DNA of 64,000 nucleotides from Geobacillus thermocatenulatus. Its GTDB lineage: Bacteria; Bacillota; Bacilli; Bacillales; Anoxybacillaceae. The position numbers were made by a program, and so were the translations under genes. This document shows positions 25,670-35,821 of the stretch, in pieces; positions within the stretch are counted from its first letter, which is position 1; each line of letters opens with the position of its first letter. The stretch is from NCBI RefSeq assembly GCF_002217655.1, contig NZ_NEWK01000002.1, positions 683,164 to 747,163 on the forward strand. Reading direction: 5' to 3'. The notes under the pieces are model-generated. The model worked only from the letters and a program-made list of their open reading frames with translations. It was not told the DNA's origin and did no database searches.

Positions 25670-26572
25670 TTACGCCCGCGGATGCGCCTGCAAATAAATA
25701 TGCCGCAGCCGGTCTTTCGTTACATGTGTATACACTTGCGTCGATGACAAATGCGCATGGCCGAGCAGTTCCTGCACCGAACGGAGATCGGCCCCTTCGT
25801 TGAGCAAATGAGTCGCAAACGTATGCCGAAGCACATGCGGGCTGATGTTTTGCGTCAGCGCAGCAGCTTCGACAATCCGACCCAAAATATGGCGCACTCC
25901 CCGAGGTGTGAGCGGATTGCCTCGGGCGTTGACAAATAAATAGCGGTGGTCCGCCGGCAGCTTTCTTGTCAGCTCGCGTCTTCCCCCATGGATATACCGT
26001 TCAAGCGCTTCGCGGGCCGGACGGCCGAACGGAACATAGCGCTGCTTGTTTCCTTTGCCGTGAATGAGCACGGTTTCCGCAACCAAATCGACATCAGGCA
26101 ACTGTATGTGACAACATTCACTAACCCGAGCGCCCGTCGCGTACAACAACTCAAGCAACGCCGCATTGCGCTGGCCTAGGGCCGTATTTTCATCATTGAC
26201 AAGAAACAATGCTTCTAATTCTTTCGGATATAAAAAATTGGGAATTTTTTGCTCTTTTTTCGGCAGCGTCGCGAGCGCAAACGGATTTTCGGACGCCCGC
26301 CCTTCGCGCAACAAAAACTTGTAAAAGCTGCGCAGACTCGAAATTTTGCGGGCGACCGAACGGCTGGCCAACTGTTGCTCGTATAGTTTCGTCAAATAGA
26401 AACGAACATCGCTGTAGGACACTTCATCGAGCGCGCCGATTCCTTCTTCATCCATAAACCGGAAAAATTGCTCAATGTCACGCCGGTAACACACAATAGT
26501 ATATTGTGAATAATTTTTCTCGATTTGTAAATATTCCATGAATAATTGTAACGCAAGTTTCGAATTCTCCAT
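25670..26572 (-). CDS. xerC: Tyrosine recombinase XerC (CodV)
   Basis: XerC-type recombinase resolves chromosome dimers at dif with XerD. The N-terminal SAM-like DNA-binding domain (about 5-90) includes [17 protein letters not shown]. The catalytic domain carries Arg in ATGARVSE, Lys in HGKGNKQR, the HxxR box [10 protein letters not shown], His in LGHAHLSST and the nucleophile Tyr in TQVYTHV. The ATG at 26572 (MENSKLALQ) gives 300 residues; an upstream in-frame TTG is unsupported. It is first in the xerC-hslV-hslU-codY operon and has its own promoter. In B. subtilis trmFO lies between topA and this gene; here it does not. Confidence 0.95.
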   Translation of the reverse strand: MENSKLALQLFMEYLQIEKNYSQYTIVCYRRDIEQFFRFMDEEGIGALDEVSYSDVRFYLTKLYEQQLASRSVARKISSLRSFYKFLLREGRASENPFALATLPKKEQKIPNFLYPKELEALFLVNDENTALGQRNAALLELLYATGARVSECCHIQLPDVDLVAETVLIHGKGNKQRYVPFGRPAREALERYIHGGRRELTRKLPADHRYLFVNARGNPLTPRGVRHILGRIVEAAALTQNISPHVLRHTFATHLLNEGADLRSVQELLGHAHLSSTQVYTHVTKDRLRHIYLQAHPRA

Positions 26573-26597
26573 CGCCTCACCCCGCAACGGCTACTAC

Positions 26598-26627
26598 ATC
26601 GTACCATATTCATCCGCTTGAACGCAA
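26598..26627 (-). promoter_or_regulatory. Predicted sigma-A promoter of xerC-hslV-hslU-codY
   Basis: On the minus strand a -35 TTGCGT (26622-26627) is followed, 18 bp later, by an extended -10 TGGTACGAT (hexamer 26598-26603). It lies in the 95-bp gap between topA and xerC, with the ATG about 25 bp downstream of the -10. Confidence 0.65.
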
Positions 26628-26667
26628 CTGTTTTTTTATAAAATTCTGAATTGTATCCGATGCCTGT

Positions 26668-28743
26668 TTAAGCTTCTAGCCGCTCTTCATAATCGCACGC
26701 CGTGCATTGCACTTGCACACCTTTTTTCAGCTCTTTCTCCACAAGCAGCCCCGCGCATTTCGGGCACGGGCGGGCGAGCGGTTTATCCCACGAGACGAAG
26801 TCGCAATCCGGGAAACGGTCGCAACCGTAAAACACCCGCTTTCGTTTCGTGCTGCGCTCGACGATGTTGCCCTCGCGGCATTTTGGGCACTTGACGCCGA
26901 TTTCTTTGACAATCGGCTTCGTATGGCGGCATTCCGGAAAATTTGAGCAGGCGATAAACTTGCCGAAACGGCCCATTTTGTACACCATCGGGCTGCCGCA
27001 CACCTCGCAGTCCATGCCGGCTGGCTCATCCTTAATCTCAACTGCGCGCATTTCTTTTTCCGCCACTTTCAACCGTTTTTCAAATTCCCGGTAAAATTCG
27101 TCGACGACTTTGATCCATTCCACTTTTCCTTCTTCAATTTCGTCTAATTCTTTTTCCATTTTCGCCGTAAACTCGACATCGATAATTTCCGGGAAAAATT
27201 CGAGCATCAGCTCCACAACGACTTCGCCGAGCTCGGTCGGGACAAACCGCTTGTTCTCAAGGACAACATAGTTGCGTTTTTGGATCGTATCAAGCGTCGG
27301 GGCGTACGTCGACGGACGGCCGATGCCGAGTTCCTCCAACGTTTTAACGAGGCGGGCTTCCGTGTAACGCGGCGGCGGCTGCGTAAAGTGCTGCTTCGAT
27401 TCGATCGTTTCGCTCTCAACCGTTTCCTCTTCTTCCAAATCCGGGAGGATACGGTCCTGCTCTTCCGTTTGATCGTCCGTTCCTTCAATATACACTTTCA
27501 TAAACCCTGGAAATTTCACCTTCGAGCCGCTGGCGCGGAACACGACACCGTTGTTTTCCAACTCGACGCTCATGGTGTCAAGCACGGCTGCTGCCATTTG
27601 ACTGGCGATGAACCGTTCCCAAATGAGTTTATACAACCGAAACTGGTCGCGCGTCAAATACGGTTTCACTTTGTCCGGATCGCGAAATGCCGATGTCGGG
27701 CGGATCGCTTCATGGGCGTCTTGGGCGTTCGTGCTTTTCTTCTCTTTCCGCTTTTCCTGGTTGACATACATCGCGCCGAACGTCGCCTCGATATACGCCG
27801 CTGCCTCTTGCTGCGCCGTCTCGGCGACGCGCGTTGAATCGGTGCGCATATACGTGATCAAACCGACCGTCCCTTCGCTGCCAAGATCGATTCCTTCGTA
27901 CAGCTGCTGGGCGATCATCATCGTCTTTTTCGTCCGGAAATTCAGTTTGCGCGCCGCTTCCTGCTGAAGCGACGACGTCGTAAACGGCGGCACGGGGCTG
28001 CGCTTGCGCTCTCGCTTTGTCACCGTTTTCACCGCAAATGCCGTTCCGTTTAAGCGATCCAGCACAGCTTTCACATCCGCCTCCGTCTTTAAATCGCGCT
28101 TTTGTCCGTCAATACTGTAAAACGAGGCGGCAAACGTCTCTCCTTCTTTTTGAAACGTCGCTTGAATCGTCCAATATTCTTCCGGCTGAAATTCGCGAAT
28201 TTCTCGTTCCCGATCGATGATGAGGCGCAGCGCCACCGATTGGACGCGGCCGGCGCTTAATCCTTTTTTCACCTTTTTCCATAAGAGCGGGCTGATGTTA
28301 TAGCCGACGAGGCGGTCGAGCACGCGCCGCGCCTGCTGGGCGTCAACAAGATTCATATTGATCGCGCGCGGCTTTTGAAACGATTGCTGAATCGCATCCT
28401 TCGTGATCTCATGAAAGACAACACGGCAATCAGAGTGAATGTCTAGATCGAGCATGTGGGCCAGATGCCAAGCGATCGCCTCTCCTTCCCGATCGGGGTC
28501 GGCGGCAAGAAACACTTTTTTCGCCTTCTTCGCCGCCGTTTTCAACTCTTTGATCACCTGGCCTTTGCCGCGGATCGTAATGTATTTCGGCTCGTAGCCG
28601 TGGTCTATATCAACGCCCATTTGGCTTTTTGGCAAATCGCGGACGTGGCCCATCGACGCTTTGACTGTATATTTTTTTCCCAAGTATCGTTCGATCGTCT
28701 TCGCTTTCGTTGGCGATTCGACGATAACTAAGTAGTCTGACAT
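26668..28743 (-). CDS. topA: DNA topoisomerase I TopA
   Basis: This type IA enzyme relaxes negative supercoils. The Toprim domain ([19 protein letters not shown], then [15 protein letters not shown]) is at about 1-115. The catalytic Tyr298 lies in [10 protein letters not shown]. Three C-terminal zinc-ribbon repeats with CxxC pairs (CEVCGSP, CPKCREG, CPKCAGL) follow. The ATG at 28743 gives 691 residues, the same as B. subtilis. An ATG at 28812 would add 23 residues of non-conserved sequence. It lies 78 bp after dprA. Confidence 0.97.
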   Translation of the reverse strand: MSDYLVIVESPTKAKTIERYLGKKYTVKASMGHVRDLPKSQMGVDIDHGYEPKYITIRGKGQVIKELKTAAKKAKKVFLAADPDREGEAIAWHLAHMLDLDIHSDCRVVFHEITKDAIQQSFQKPRAINMNLVDAQQARRVLDRLVGYNISPLLWKKVKKGLSAGRVQSVALRLIIDREREIREFQPEEYWTIQATFQKEGETFAASFYSIDGQKRDLKTEADVKAVLDRLNGTAFAVKTVTKRERKRSPVPPFTTSSLQQEAARKLNFRTKKTMMIAQQLYEGIDLGSEGTVGLITYMRTDSTRVAETAQQEAAAYIEATFGAMYVNQEKRKEKKSTNAQDAHEAIRPTSAFRDPDKVKPYLTRDQFRLYKLIWERFIASQMAAAVLDTMSVELENNGVVFRASGSKVKFPGFMKVYIEGTDDQTEEQDRILPDLEEEETVESETIESKQHFTQPPPRYTEARLVKTLEELGIGRPSTYAPTLDTIQKRNYVVLENKRFVPTELGEVVVELMLEFFPEIIDVEFTAKMEKELDEIEEGKVEWIKVVDEFYREFEKRLKVAEKEMRAVEIKDEPAGMDCEVCGSPMVYKMGRFGKFIACSNFPECRHTKPIVKEIGVKCPKCREGNIVERSTKRKRVFYGCDRFPDCDFVSWDKPLARPCPKCAGLLVEKELKKGVQVQCTACDYEERLEA

Positions 28744-28821
28744 CCATCTTCCACCCCTAGGAGGTAAATTGAAATCTTCATTATTATTAATGATTATTGC
28801 CGCATTTGTCAAACATGTGCA

Positions 28822-29703
28822 TTACACGTACGGGAATTCAGCCAAAATATCCGCCGCTTCTTGCACGAGTTTTGCCCCGTGTTGAATGAGCGTATTCGGC
28901 CCATCGGATTCCGCCAAACCGATCGGGCCGGGGACAGCGAACACTTCCCGCCCTTGCTCAAGCGCATAGGCAGCGGTAATGAGCGAACCGCTTTTTCGCT
29001 TCGCTTGCACGACAAGCGTGCCGAGCGACAGCCCGCTGATGATGCGATTGCGAGCGGGAAATTGCCATGCCTGTGGGCGCGTTGCCGGCGGATGTTCAGC
29101 GATGACCAGCTGTTCATTCATCAGCCGGGCGGCGAACGGTCGATGCTCTTTCGGATAAATGTGGTCAAGCCCCCCAGCGATGACGGCGATCGTCGCCCCG
29201 CCATGCTGGACGGCGAGTTGGTGGGCGCACACGTCAATTCCAAACGCGAGCCCGCTGACAATCGTGAAGCCGGCAGCAACAAGCGGCGGGACCAGTTTGT
29301 TCAACGCTTCGATTCCTTCCTTCGTCGGCCGCCGCGTACCGACGATGCTGATCAGCTTCCACTCCTGAAGCAAAGCGGGGTCCCCCTTTGCATACAGCAC
29401 CCACGGCGGGGCATAAATATGCCGAAGCAACGGCGGATAGTCATGATCAAACACGGTGACCAAATGAATGCACCGGTCCATATATGTTTTTATCACACGT
29501 TGCATATCGATGGAATGCAAATCATGAAAAAAAGCGGGCCATTGAGCGTCGGAAAGCGGAACGAGCGGGCGGAGATCATTAGGAGGCAGGGAAAATGGAG
29601 CGGTGAGCGTCGGATCAACCTTCAGCAAGGAATGAATCGTCTTCCATCCTGCCCCGCGGCAATGATGGAGATGAATAAGTCGATCGCGGACCGTATCGTA
29701 CAT
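28822..29703 (-). CDS. dprA: DNA processing protein DprA (Smf)
   Basis: DprA binds incoming single-stranded DNA during transformation and loads RecA. The Rossmann-like domain contains SIVGTRRPTKEG (about 118-130), VSGLAFGIDVCAH and the later GTLVVQAKRKSGSLITA and REVFAVPGPIG motifs. The 293-residue length matches the family. The ATG is 7 bp after AAAGGAG. The upstream 323-bp gap toward sucD contains a structured element. Function is known for the family; competence of this strain is not shown. Confidence 0.95.
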   Translation of the reverse strand: MYDTVRDRLIHLHHCRGAGWKTIHSLLKVDPTLTAPFSLPPNDLRPLVPLSDAQWPAFFHDLHSIDMQRVIKTYMDRCIHLVTVFDHDYPPLLRHIYAPPWVLYAKGDPALLQEWKLISIVGTRRPTKEGIEALNKLVPPLVAAGFTIVSGLAFGIDVCAHQLAVQHGGATIAVIAGGLDHIYPKEHRPFAARLMNEQLVIAEHPPATRPQAWQFPARNRIISGLSLGTLVVQAKRKSGSLITAAYALEQGREVFAVPGPIGLAESDGPNTLIQHGAKLVQEAADILAEFPYV

Positions 29704-29800
29704 ACTGCTCTCCTTTCTTTTTTCACCTTCAGCATGAATCTATCGGTGCAACGAAAACGTTTAACATATCCTTGACGGAAAAGTCCGCCTGTCTATTTTT

Positions 29801-29928
29801 TCGACTGTCGGAGGCAAGCCGCAAGCTTCCTCGTCACGCTTTGGCGTGACGGAAGACCGAACAGCCACCCGCTTCACAGATCCATACATAGGTCTTTAAG
29901 CGGCGTTGTTCGGTCGCCCGACAGTCGA
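29801..29928. repeat. Nested palindromic intergenic element between sucD and dprA
   Basis: This 128-bp element is bounded by perfect 11-bp inverted repeats (29801-29811 TCGACTGTCGG and 29918-29928). Inside are a compact hairpin (arms 29833-29839 and 29844-29850, extended by CTTCC/GGAAG) and a second long stem (GACCGAACA 29855-29863 with 29907-29915). That stem encloses CCGCTT/AAGCGG (29869-29874, 29898-29903) and a bulged AGATCC/GGTCT. The folding is seen directly. Whether it is a mobile palindromic repeat, an RNA element or part of a regulatory leader is unknown. The rest of the 323-bp gap (29704-30026) shows no gene. Confidence 0.8.
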
Positions 29929-29998
29929 TCCAATTGCTCTGTAAAAGCGGCAAATGGGAAAGCTTCAAATGGCATCGATAGACATGATATGCAACACC

Positions 29999-30020
29999 CC
30001 GCACGGCAACGTGCGGGGCT
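29999..30020 (-). terminator. Hairpin after sucD, probable terminator
   Basis: A perfect 9-bp GC-rich stem CCCCGCACG (29999-30007) with CGTGCGGGG (30012-30020) and a tetraloop lies 6 bp after the sucD stop. There is no good U-run (TGTTGCATAT follows), so termination may be partial or the hairpin may stabilise the 3' end. Confidence 0.6.
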
Positions 30021-30026
30021 AAACCA

Positions 30027-30929
30027 TTAGTGCGTTTTGCATTTTTCGTACAAGCCGCGTTCTTTCAGCACCGAAATGAGCGTTTCACCGATGACGGCCG
30101 GCGTTTCCGCCACTTTAATGCCGCATTCGGTCATTTTTTTGATTTTCTCTGCGGCCGTGCCTTTGCCGCCGGAAATGATCGCGCCGGCATGGCCCATCCG
30201 TTTGCCTGGAGGCGCCGTTTGCCCACCGATAAAGCCGACGACCGGCTTCGTCATGTTCGCTTTCACCCATTCGGCTGCTTCTTCTTCCGCCGTGCCGCCG
30301 ATTTCGCCGATCATAATGACCGCGTACGTCTCCTCGTCTTCGTTAAACGCCTTCAACACATCGATGAAGTTTGTGCCGTTGACTGGGTCGCCGCCGATGC
30401 CGACCGCCGTCGACTGGCCGATGCCGGCTTGCGTCAGTTGGTGAACGGCTTCGTACGTCAGCGTGCCGGAACGGGAAACAATGCCGACATGTCCTTTTTT
30501 ATGGATGTAGCCCGGCATAATGCCGATTTTGCACTCTTCCGGCGTAATGACGCCCGGGCAGTTCGGACCGATGAGGCGCGTCTTTTTGCCCTCCATGTAC
30601 CGTTTCACTTTCACCATATCAAGCACCGGAATGCCTTCGGTGATGCAAACGACAAGGTCGAGTCCCGCGTCGACCGCTTCCATGATGGCATCTGCAGCGA
30701 AGGCCGGCGGAACGTAAATGACCGATGCGTTCGCTCCCGTTCTTTCGACCGCTTCCGAAACCGTGTCAAACACCGGCACCCCTTCGACTTCCGTGCCGCC
30801 TTTGCCCGGCGTGACGCCGCCGACGATGTTCGTCCCGTACTCGATCATCTGCTTTGTATGGAACAGCCCTTGCGAACCGGTAATCCCTTGCACGATCACT
30901 TTCGTGTCTTTATTGACAAAAACGCTCAC
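30027..30929 (-). CDS. sucD: Succinyl-CoA synthetase alpha subunit SucD
   Basis: SucD with SucC interconverts succinyl-CoA and succinate with substrate-level ATP/GTP formation in the TCA cycle. The N-terminal CoA-binding domain contains [19 protein letters not shown] and GGVTPGKGG. The phosphorylated active-site His is His247 in [13 protein letters not shown]. The start is a GTG (VSVFVNKDT) after GAGGGAGA. Length is 300 residues. It follows sucC by 17 bp and ends in a hairpin. Confidence 0.97.
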   Translation of the reverse strand: MSVFVNKDTKVIVQGITGSQGLFHTKQMIEYGTNIVGGVTPGKGGTEVEGVPVFDTVSEAVERTGANASVIYVPPAFAADAIMEAVDAGLDLVVCITEGIPVLDMVKVKRYMEGKKTRLIGPNCPGVITPEECKIGIMPGYIHKKGHVGIVSRSGTLTYEAVHQLTQAGIGQSTAVGIGGDPVNGTNFIDVLKAFNEDEETYAVIMIGEIGGTAEEEAAEWVKANMTKPVVGFIGGQTAPPGKRMGHAGAIISGGKGTAAEKIKKMTECGIKVAETPAVIGETLISVLKERGLYEKCKTH

Positions 30930-30946
30930 GTGTCTCCCTCGCTTTC

Positions 30947-32107
<1,161 letters not shown>

Positions 32108-32139
32108 GCGCCAACCTCCTATGTATAAAATCAAAAAAG

Positions 32140-32153
32140 TCTTAGCGCTTTCA
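32140..32153 (-). promoter_or_regulatory. cre-like CcpA site at the sucC promoter
   Basis: The minus strand reads TGAAAGCGCTAAGA. It differs from the cre consensus TGWAANCGNTNWCA only at the penultimate base. It starts one base after the -10 hexamer, so it covers the expected transcription start, a position where CcpA represses. Binding itself is inferred. Confidence 0.6.
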
Positions 32154-32154
32154 T

Positions 32155-32182
32155 TTTATACCTAACATTTCGCGCTTGTCCA
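32155..32182 (-). promoter_or_regulatory. Predicted sigma-A promoter of sucCD
   Basis: A TGGACA (-35, 32177-32182) and TATAAA (-10, 32155-32160) are separated by 16 bp on the minus strand, about 48 bp upstream of the sucC ATG. Confidence 0.65.
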
Positions 32183-32205
32183 CCGTTTCGCCGCAAAATT
32201 ACGAA

Positions 32206-32238
32206 AGCGGGGAACGGAAACATCACTCCTTCCCCGCT
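32206..32238 (-). terminator. Hairpin overlapping the end of ylqH
   Basis: Perfect 9-bp arms AGCGGGGAA (32230-32238 on the opposite strand) and TTCCCCGCT (32206-32214) flank a 15-nt loop. The stop codon of ylqH is in the loop. Only a weak T-rich tail (TTCGTAATTTTG) follows, so termination strength is uncertain. Confidence 0.6.
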
Positions 32239-32510
32239 CTTTCTCCTTTCGCTTCCTGATCAAGCTGATACAAAAACGCGAACAATTCAGCCACTAAGGC
32301 GTACAGCTCCTCCGGGATCATTTCGTTGATCTCCACTTTCCCCAGCAGCTCAACAAGCGTCGGATCTTGGCGAATCGGCACGCCGTGCTCGCGGGCGGCG
32401 GCGATGATCGCTTCGGCGGCCTTGCCAACTCCTTTCGCCTTGACGATCGGAGCGGCGTCAAGTGCCGCATCGTAAGACAAGGCGACTGCTTTTTTCCGCT
32501 CCTCGTTCAT
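32223..32510 (-). CDS. ylqH: YlqH, stand-alone FlhB C-terminal-like protein
   Basis: This 95-residue cytoplasmic protein resembles the self-cleaved C-terminal fragment of FlhB. AVALSYDAALDAAPIVKAKGVGKAAEAI lines up with AVALKYEDGKMEAPVVIAKGADYMALKI of FlhB in this window, and EINEMIPEELYALVAELFAFLYQL lines up with the FlhB end. Its first residues sit where NPTH would be, so it needs no autocleavage. The ATG at 32510 overlaps the ylqG stop by 4 bp. Its role is unproven; related stand-alone proteins have been proposed to replace or compete with FlhB-CC. It lies outside the flagellar operon, beside the FliK-like ylqG. Confidence 0.88.
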   Translation of the reverse strand: MNEERKKAVALSYDAALDAAPIVKAKGVGKAAEAIIAAAREHGVPIRQDPTLVELLGKVEINEMIPEELYALVAELFAFLYQLDQEAKGERAGKE

Positions 32511-34057
32511 GCTTGGCAATCCACCTCGCTGCAACTGTCGGCAAACAGAAAAACGGAAGGCGGAGGAGGGGCGGAACGCGCTGTCTTTACATCAATGCCT
32601 GAAAGCGCATAGCCGTGCGCCTGAAACCGCTCTTTGACAAGCGGAGCCATCCGAGCGGCAGCAACCGCCAACCGCGGATCATCGTGAAAAATGGAGATGT
32701 GGACGATCCGTCGTTGCACGCGCATATCAACGATCACCTCTCCGAGCTCTTCAAGCGTCAGGCAACAAACAATGCGGTTGTAATCGGCATCAAGCGGCCC
32801 GCCTTGTTTCCTCCTTCCTTGCCAGCACACAGCAAAATCGCTGCTACGGCCGCCAAGCGGCAATGGAAACGAAATCCATACGTGCTCAATGGGCCCATCG
32901 CCGCCAGCAGCGATCGCCATGCCATCGAGCTGGTCGAGAATCGCTTCGGCCGCCCTCTTGGCCCCTTCGCTCCCCCCCGATTCATGAAGAAAGCGAAAAA
33001 GCAGCCGTTTCAACGACGGGGCGGAAGGCAAATCCTCGATTGTCCCAACGCGGACGAGCGCCGCCTCGTCCTCAAGCCCAAGCCGCACGGCCGCTCGCCT
33101 CAACCAGCAAAACAGCGACAGCGCCGGATCTCTCGTCGCTCGAGCGGCCGCCCACAACTTCGCTTCCGCGGCGGGCAGCGCTCCGCTTTGATAGGCAGCA
33201 TCGAGAGCGGTCCACCGTTCCAAAAACGCCTCCTCGTCCGTCAAGCCAAGCTGCCGAATGATATCGGCAAACCGGCGGCATTGCACCGCCTCCCGAAGCG
33301 CCAAGCGGCGGTCCTCCGGCAACGGGGCGAGCCCAAGGCGGGCAAGAAGCGCGCGGGCCGTTTCGGCCTCTTCCTCCCTTAGCAGCAACAAACGCACGGC
33401 CGTCTCGTAAGCGGACAGCGGCGGTGAAAGAAACTTCTCCATCGCCCGGATGAGCTCAAGCGCCGCCGGGTGGGCGGAAAGGGCGGCCATGGCCGCTTTC
33501 AGTTTCCCCAACCCCTCAGCGAGCGGCACCCCGGTTTTGGCTGCCCATAGCGCGCGAAACACGGCTGAAGAGAACGGCAGCCGGCGGCGAAACAAATGAG
33601 CGAGCACGTCTTCGGCCGCGTCCGGCTGGCCGGTCTCTTTTACCGCTTCAGTCAGTGCGGCAATTTCCTCTTTCGTTGCAGCCGCGCCAGCTTTCAGCGC
33701 TTGACGGAGCACCGGCAGCGCCGCATCCGGCAGTTTCCACGCTTTTTGCCACCGGCGCACCGCCTCTTCACCTGACGGAGCCAACGCCGGTTCGGAAAGG
33801 GGAATGGCTTTCCAATACATTGTTCCTTGTCGTTCGTGAATTTCAAACAAATACAAACGTCCGACGGCAAGCGGCGCCTCCAAACGGGCGCGCACAAGCT
33901 GTCCGCCAGCGCGGACGAGCGCCGCCCGCTCCCCGGTTTCCGTCTCCTCGACCCGCTCCACTCGGCCGACGACGGCCTGCCCCGGCTGAAACCGCCGGCT
34001 GGATGCCGCGTCGCGGACAGCGGTCGTTGGCATCGTCCGCTCCATGCGCTCGACCAT
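32507..34057 (-). CDS. ylqG: YlqG, large protein with FliK-like C-terminal domain
   Basis: This 516-residue protein is of unproven function. The N-terminal part (about 20-85) looks like a small beta domain (FQPGQAVVGRVERVEE, LVRAGGQLVRARLEAPLAVG). A long Ala/Leu/Glu helical middle follows. The C-terminal region (about 425-505) has the hook-length-control pattern, with LTLEELGEVIVDM corresponding to [13 protein letters not shown] of FliK. No membrane segment or signal peptide was seen. It starts 18 bp after rnhB and is translationally coupled to ylqH by an ATGA overlap. The FliK-like call for the C-terminus is by eye. Confidence 0.85.
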   Translation of the reverse strand: MVERMERTMPTTAVRDAASSRRFQPGQAVVGRVERVEETETGERAALVRAGGQLVRARLEAPLAVGRLYLFEIHERQGTMYWKAIPLSEPALAPSGEEAVRRWQKAWKLPDAALPVLRQALKAGAAATKEEIAALTEAVKETGQPDAAEDVLAHLFRRRLPFSSAVFRALWAAKTGVPLAEGLGKLKAAMAALSAHPAALELIRAMEKFLSPPLSAYETAVRLLLLREEEAETARALLARLGLAPLPEDRRLALREAVQCRRFADIIRQLGLTDEEAFLERWTALDAAYQSGALPAAEAKLWAAARATRDPALSLFCWLRRAAVRLGLEDEAALVRVGTIEDLPSAPSLKRLLFRFLHESGGSEGAKRAAEAILDQLDGMAIAAGGDGPIEHVWISFPLPLGGRSSDFAVCWQGRRKQGGPLDADYNRIVCCLTLEELGEVIVDMRVQRRIVHISIFHDDPRLAVAAARMAPLVKERFQAHGYALSGIDVKTARSAPPPPSVFLFADSCSEVDCQA

Positions 34058-34075
34058 TTCGTCCCATCCCTTCTT

Positions 34076-34858
34076 CTAGAGCTGCTCGCTCGCCTCGAGC
34101 ACCTCCCTCACCGGTGCGAACGAACGACGGTGCTCAGGCGTAACGCCGTAGCGGCGGATCGCCTCGACATGTTCCGGCGTTCCGTAGCCCATATGGCGCG
34201 CGAACCCGTATTGTGGATAGCGGCGATCCAGTTCTTTCATCCACCGGTCGCGCGTCACTTTGGCGATGACCGACGCAGCAGCGATCGAAGCGCTGTTGGC
34301 GTCTCCTTTTATGAGGCGCTGTTGCGGCAGTGGGCATGGCACCGCCATCGCATCCACAAGCAAATGTTCAGGCGGCGGGGAAAGGGCGTTCACCGCTTTC
34401 GCCATCGCTTGTCTTGTCGCTTCGTAAATATTCCTTTCATCGATCTCCGCCGCGCTGACGATGCCGATGCCGATGGCGACAGCGCACGCTTCAATTTGCG
34501 CAAACAATGCCTCGCGCTTTTCCGGCGTCAGCCGCTTCGAGTCGTCTAGCCCCGGCAAATAGGCGTCTTTCGGCAAGATGACCGCGGCGGCGACGACCGG
34601 ACCGGCCAGAGGGCCGCGCCCGGCCTCATCAACGCCGGCGATCCGTCTAACGCCAGCGGCGTATAGTTCTCGCTCATAACGCATCAGTTCTTCCCACCGC
34701 TGCTCGATGGCGTGCCGGCGCGCTTTCTGCCTTTCAAAACGGGCAAGAAGCGCCTGCACGCTTTTTCGCTCATCCTGCCGCAGCATCTCCCAGCGCGGGT
34801 CGTCCGCGCCAAGCTTCGGAAGCAGCGCTTCAATGTCTTTCACCGTATACCGCTTCAT
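34076..34858 (-). CDS. rnhB: Ribonuclease HII RnhB
   Basis: RNase HII removes ribonucleotides and RNA primers from DNA hybrids. An N-terminal helical extension (about 1-65) precedes the catalytic domain. The acidic pair is in [14 protein letters not shown] (D77, E78), [14 protein letters not shown] follows, the third Asp is in LLVDAM and later residues are in [17 protein letters not shown]. Length is 260 residues, close to B. subtilis. It follows the rbgA terminator by about 60 bp and leads the rnhB-ylqG-ylqH unit. A TAGTAT sequence upstream could be a -10, but no good -35 is seen. Confidence 0.96.
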   Translation of the reverse strand: MKRYTVKDIEALLPKLGADDPRWEMLRQDERKSVQALLARFERQKARRHAIEQRWEELMRYERELYAAGVRRIAGVDEAGRGPLAGPVVAAAVILPKDAYLPGLDDSKRLTPEKREALFAQIEACAVAIGIGIVSAAEIDERNIYEATRQAMAKAVNALSPPPEHLLVDAMAVPCPLPQQRLIKGDANSASIAAASVIAKVTRDRWMKELDRRYPQYGFARHMGYGTPEHVEAIRRYGVTPEHRRSFAPVREVLEASEQL

Positions 34859-34921
34859 GCTCCTCTCCCTCTTCTACTTATACTATCGGTTCTGTTTGGC
34901 CGACCGTAAAGCACCGCCGGC

Positions 34922-34965
34922 AAAAAACGCCCGCCGGACGCGCTACGTCCGTGAAGCGGGCGTTT
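34922..34965 (-). terminator. Terminator overlapping the 3' end of rbgA
   Basis: A 10-bp stem (34925-34934 with 34956-34965) is continued by a 6-bp inner stem (34935-34940 with 34946-34951), with a 4-nt bulge and a run of six T on the transcript strand (34922-34927). The stem begins in the last codons of rbgA and contains its stop. Confidence 0.9.
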
Positions 34966-35803
34966 CAAAGCTTAAGCGGCCTAATTTTTCCGTGCGGATG
35001 TCATACAAAACAATGTCAGCCACTTTATCGTAGTCAACAGCGCCGCCTGACGTCAAGCAGCCGCGCCGCCTTCCGATGGCGTCAAACAAGGCGACGATGT
35101 CATCCGGAATGTCATCAAGACCGTAGCGCTCCGCAAGCCGGTTGGGATAGTGGGTCGACAAAAAGCGGAGCGCATAGACGGCGACATCCTGCAAGTTCAA
35201 AATTTCATCCTTAATGGCCCCGGTCACCGCCAACTTGTAGCCCACGTCCTCATCCTCAAATTTCGGCCATAGAATGCCTGGGGTATCAAGCAGCTCCATT
35301 TCTTTGCCGACTTTGATCCATTGCTGCGCTTTTGTCACCCCCGGCTTGTCGCCGGTTTTCGCGATATGGCGGCCGGCGAGCCGGTTGATCAGCGTCGACT
35401 TGCCGACGTTCGGGATGCCGACGATGAGCGCCCGAACCGGGCGCGGGTTTTTAATCCCTTTCGCCCGCATTTTCTCGAATTTGTCTTTCACCATCTCTTT
35501 CGCTGCCGCCGCGATTTGCCGGACTCCTGTTCCGCTTTGAGCATCGATGGGCAAAGCCAGCCGCCCTTGATCGTGGAAATAGCGGATCCACTGTTCGGTC
35601 ACCGCCTCATCGGCCATATCAGCCTTATTGAGCAAAATGAGGCGCGGCTTTTGTCCGAGAATCTCGTCGATCATCGGGTTGCGCGAGGACATCGGCACAC
35701 GGGCGTCCAGCAGCTCAAACGCTACATCGATCCACTTTAATTTTTCTTGCACTTCCCGCTTGGCCTTCGCCATATGGCCGGGGAACCATTGAATCACTGT
35801 CAT
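34943..35803 (-). CDS. rbgA: Ribosome biogenesis GTPase RbgA (YlqF)
   Basis: RbgA drives late assembly of the 50S subunit. It is a circularly permuted GTPase, with G4 LLNKADMAD (about 60) before G1 GIPNVGKST (about 128) and G3 DTPG. The N-terminal signature [15 protein letters not shown] contains the catalytic-type His. A C-terminal ANTAR-like domain follows. The ATG at 35803 is 7 bp after AGGTG and gives 286 residues; an ATG three codons earlier has poor spacing. It lies after lepB and ends in a terminator hairpin. Confidence 0.97.
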   Translation of the reverse strand: MTVIQWFPGHMAKAKREVQEKLKWIDVAFELLDARVPMSSRNPMIDEILGQKPRLILLNKADMADEAVTEQWIRYFHDQGRLALPIDAQSGTGVRQIAAAAKEMVKDKFEKMRAKGIKNPRPVRALIVGIPNVGKSTLINRLAGRHIAKTGDKPGVTKAQQWIKVGKEMELLDTPGILWPKFEDEDVGYKLAVTGAIKDEILNLQDVAVYALRFLSTHYPNRLAERYGLDDIPDDIVALFDAIGRRRGCLTSGGAVDYDKVADIVLYDIRTEKLGRLSFETPASRT

Positions 35804-35821
35804 TGGCATCACCTGCCTCGT

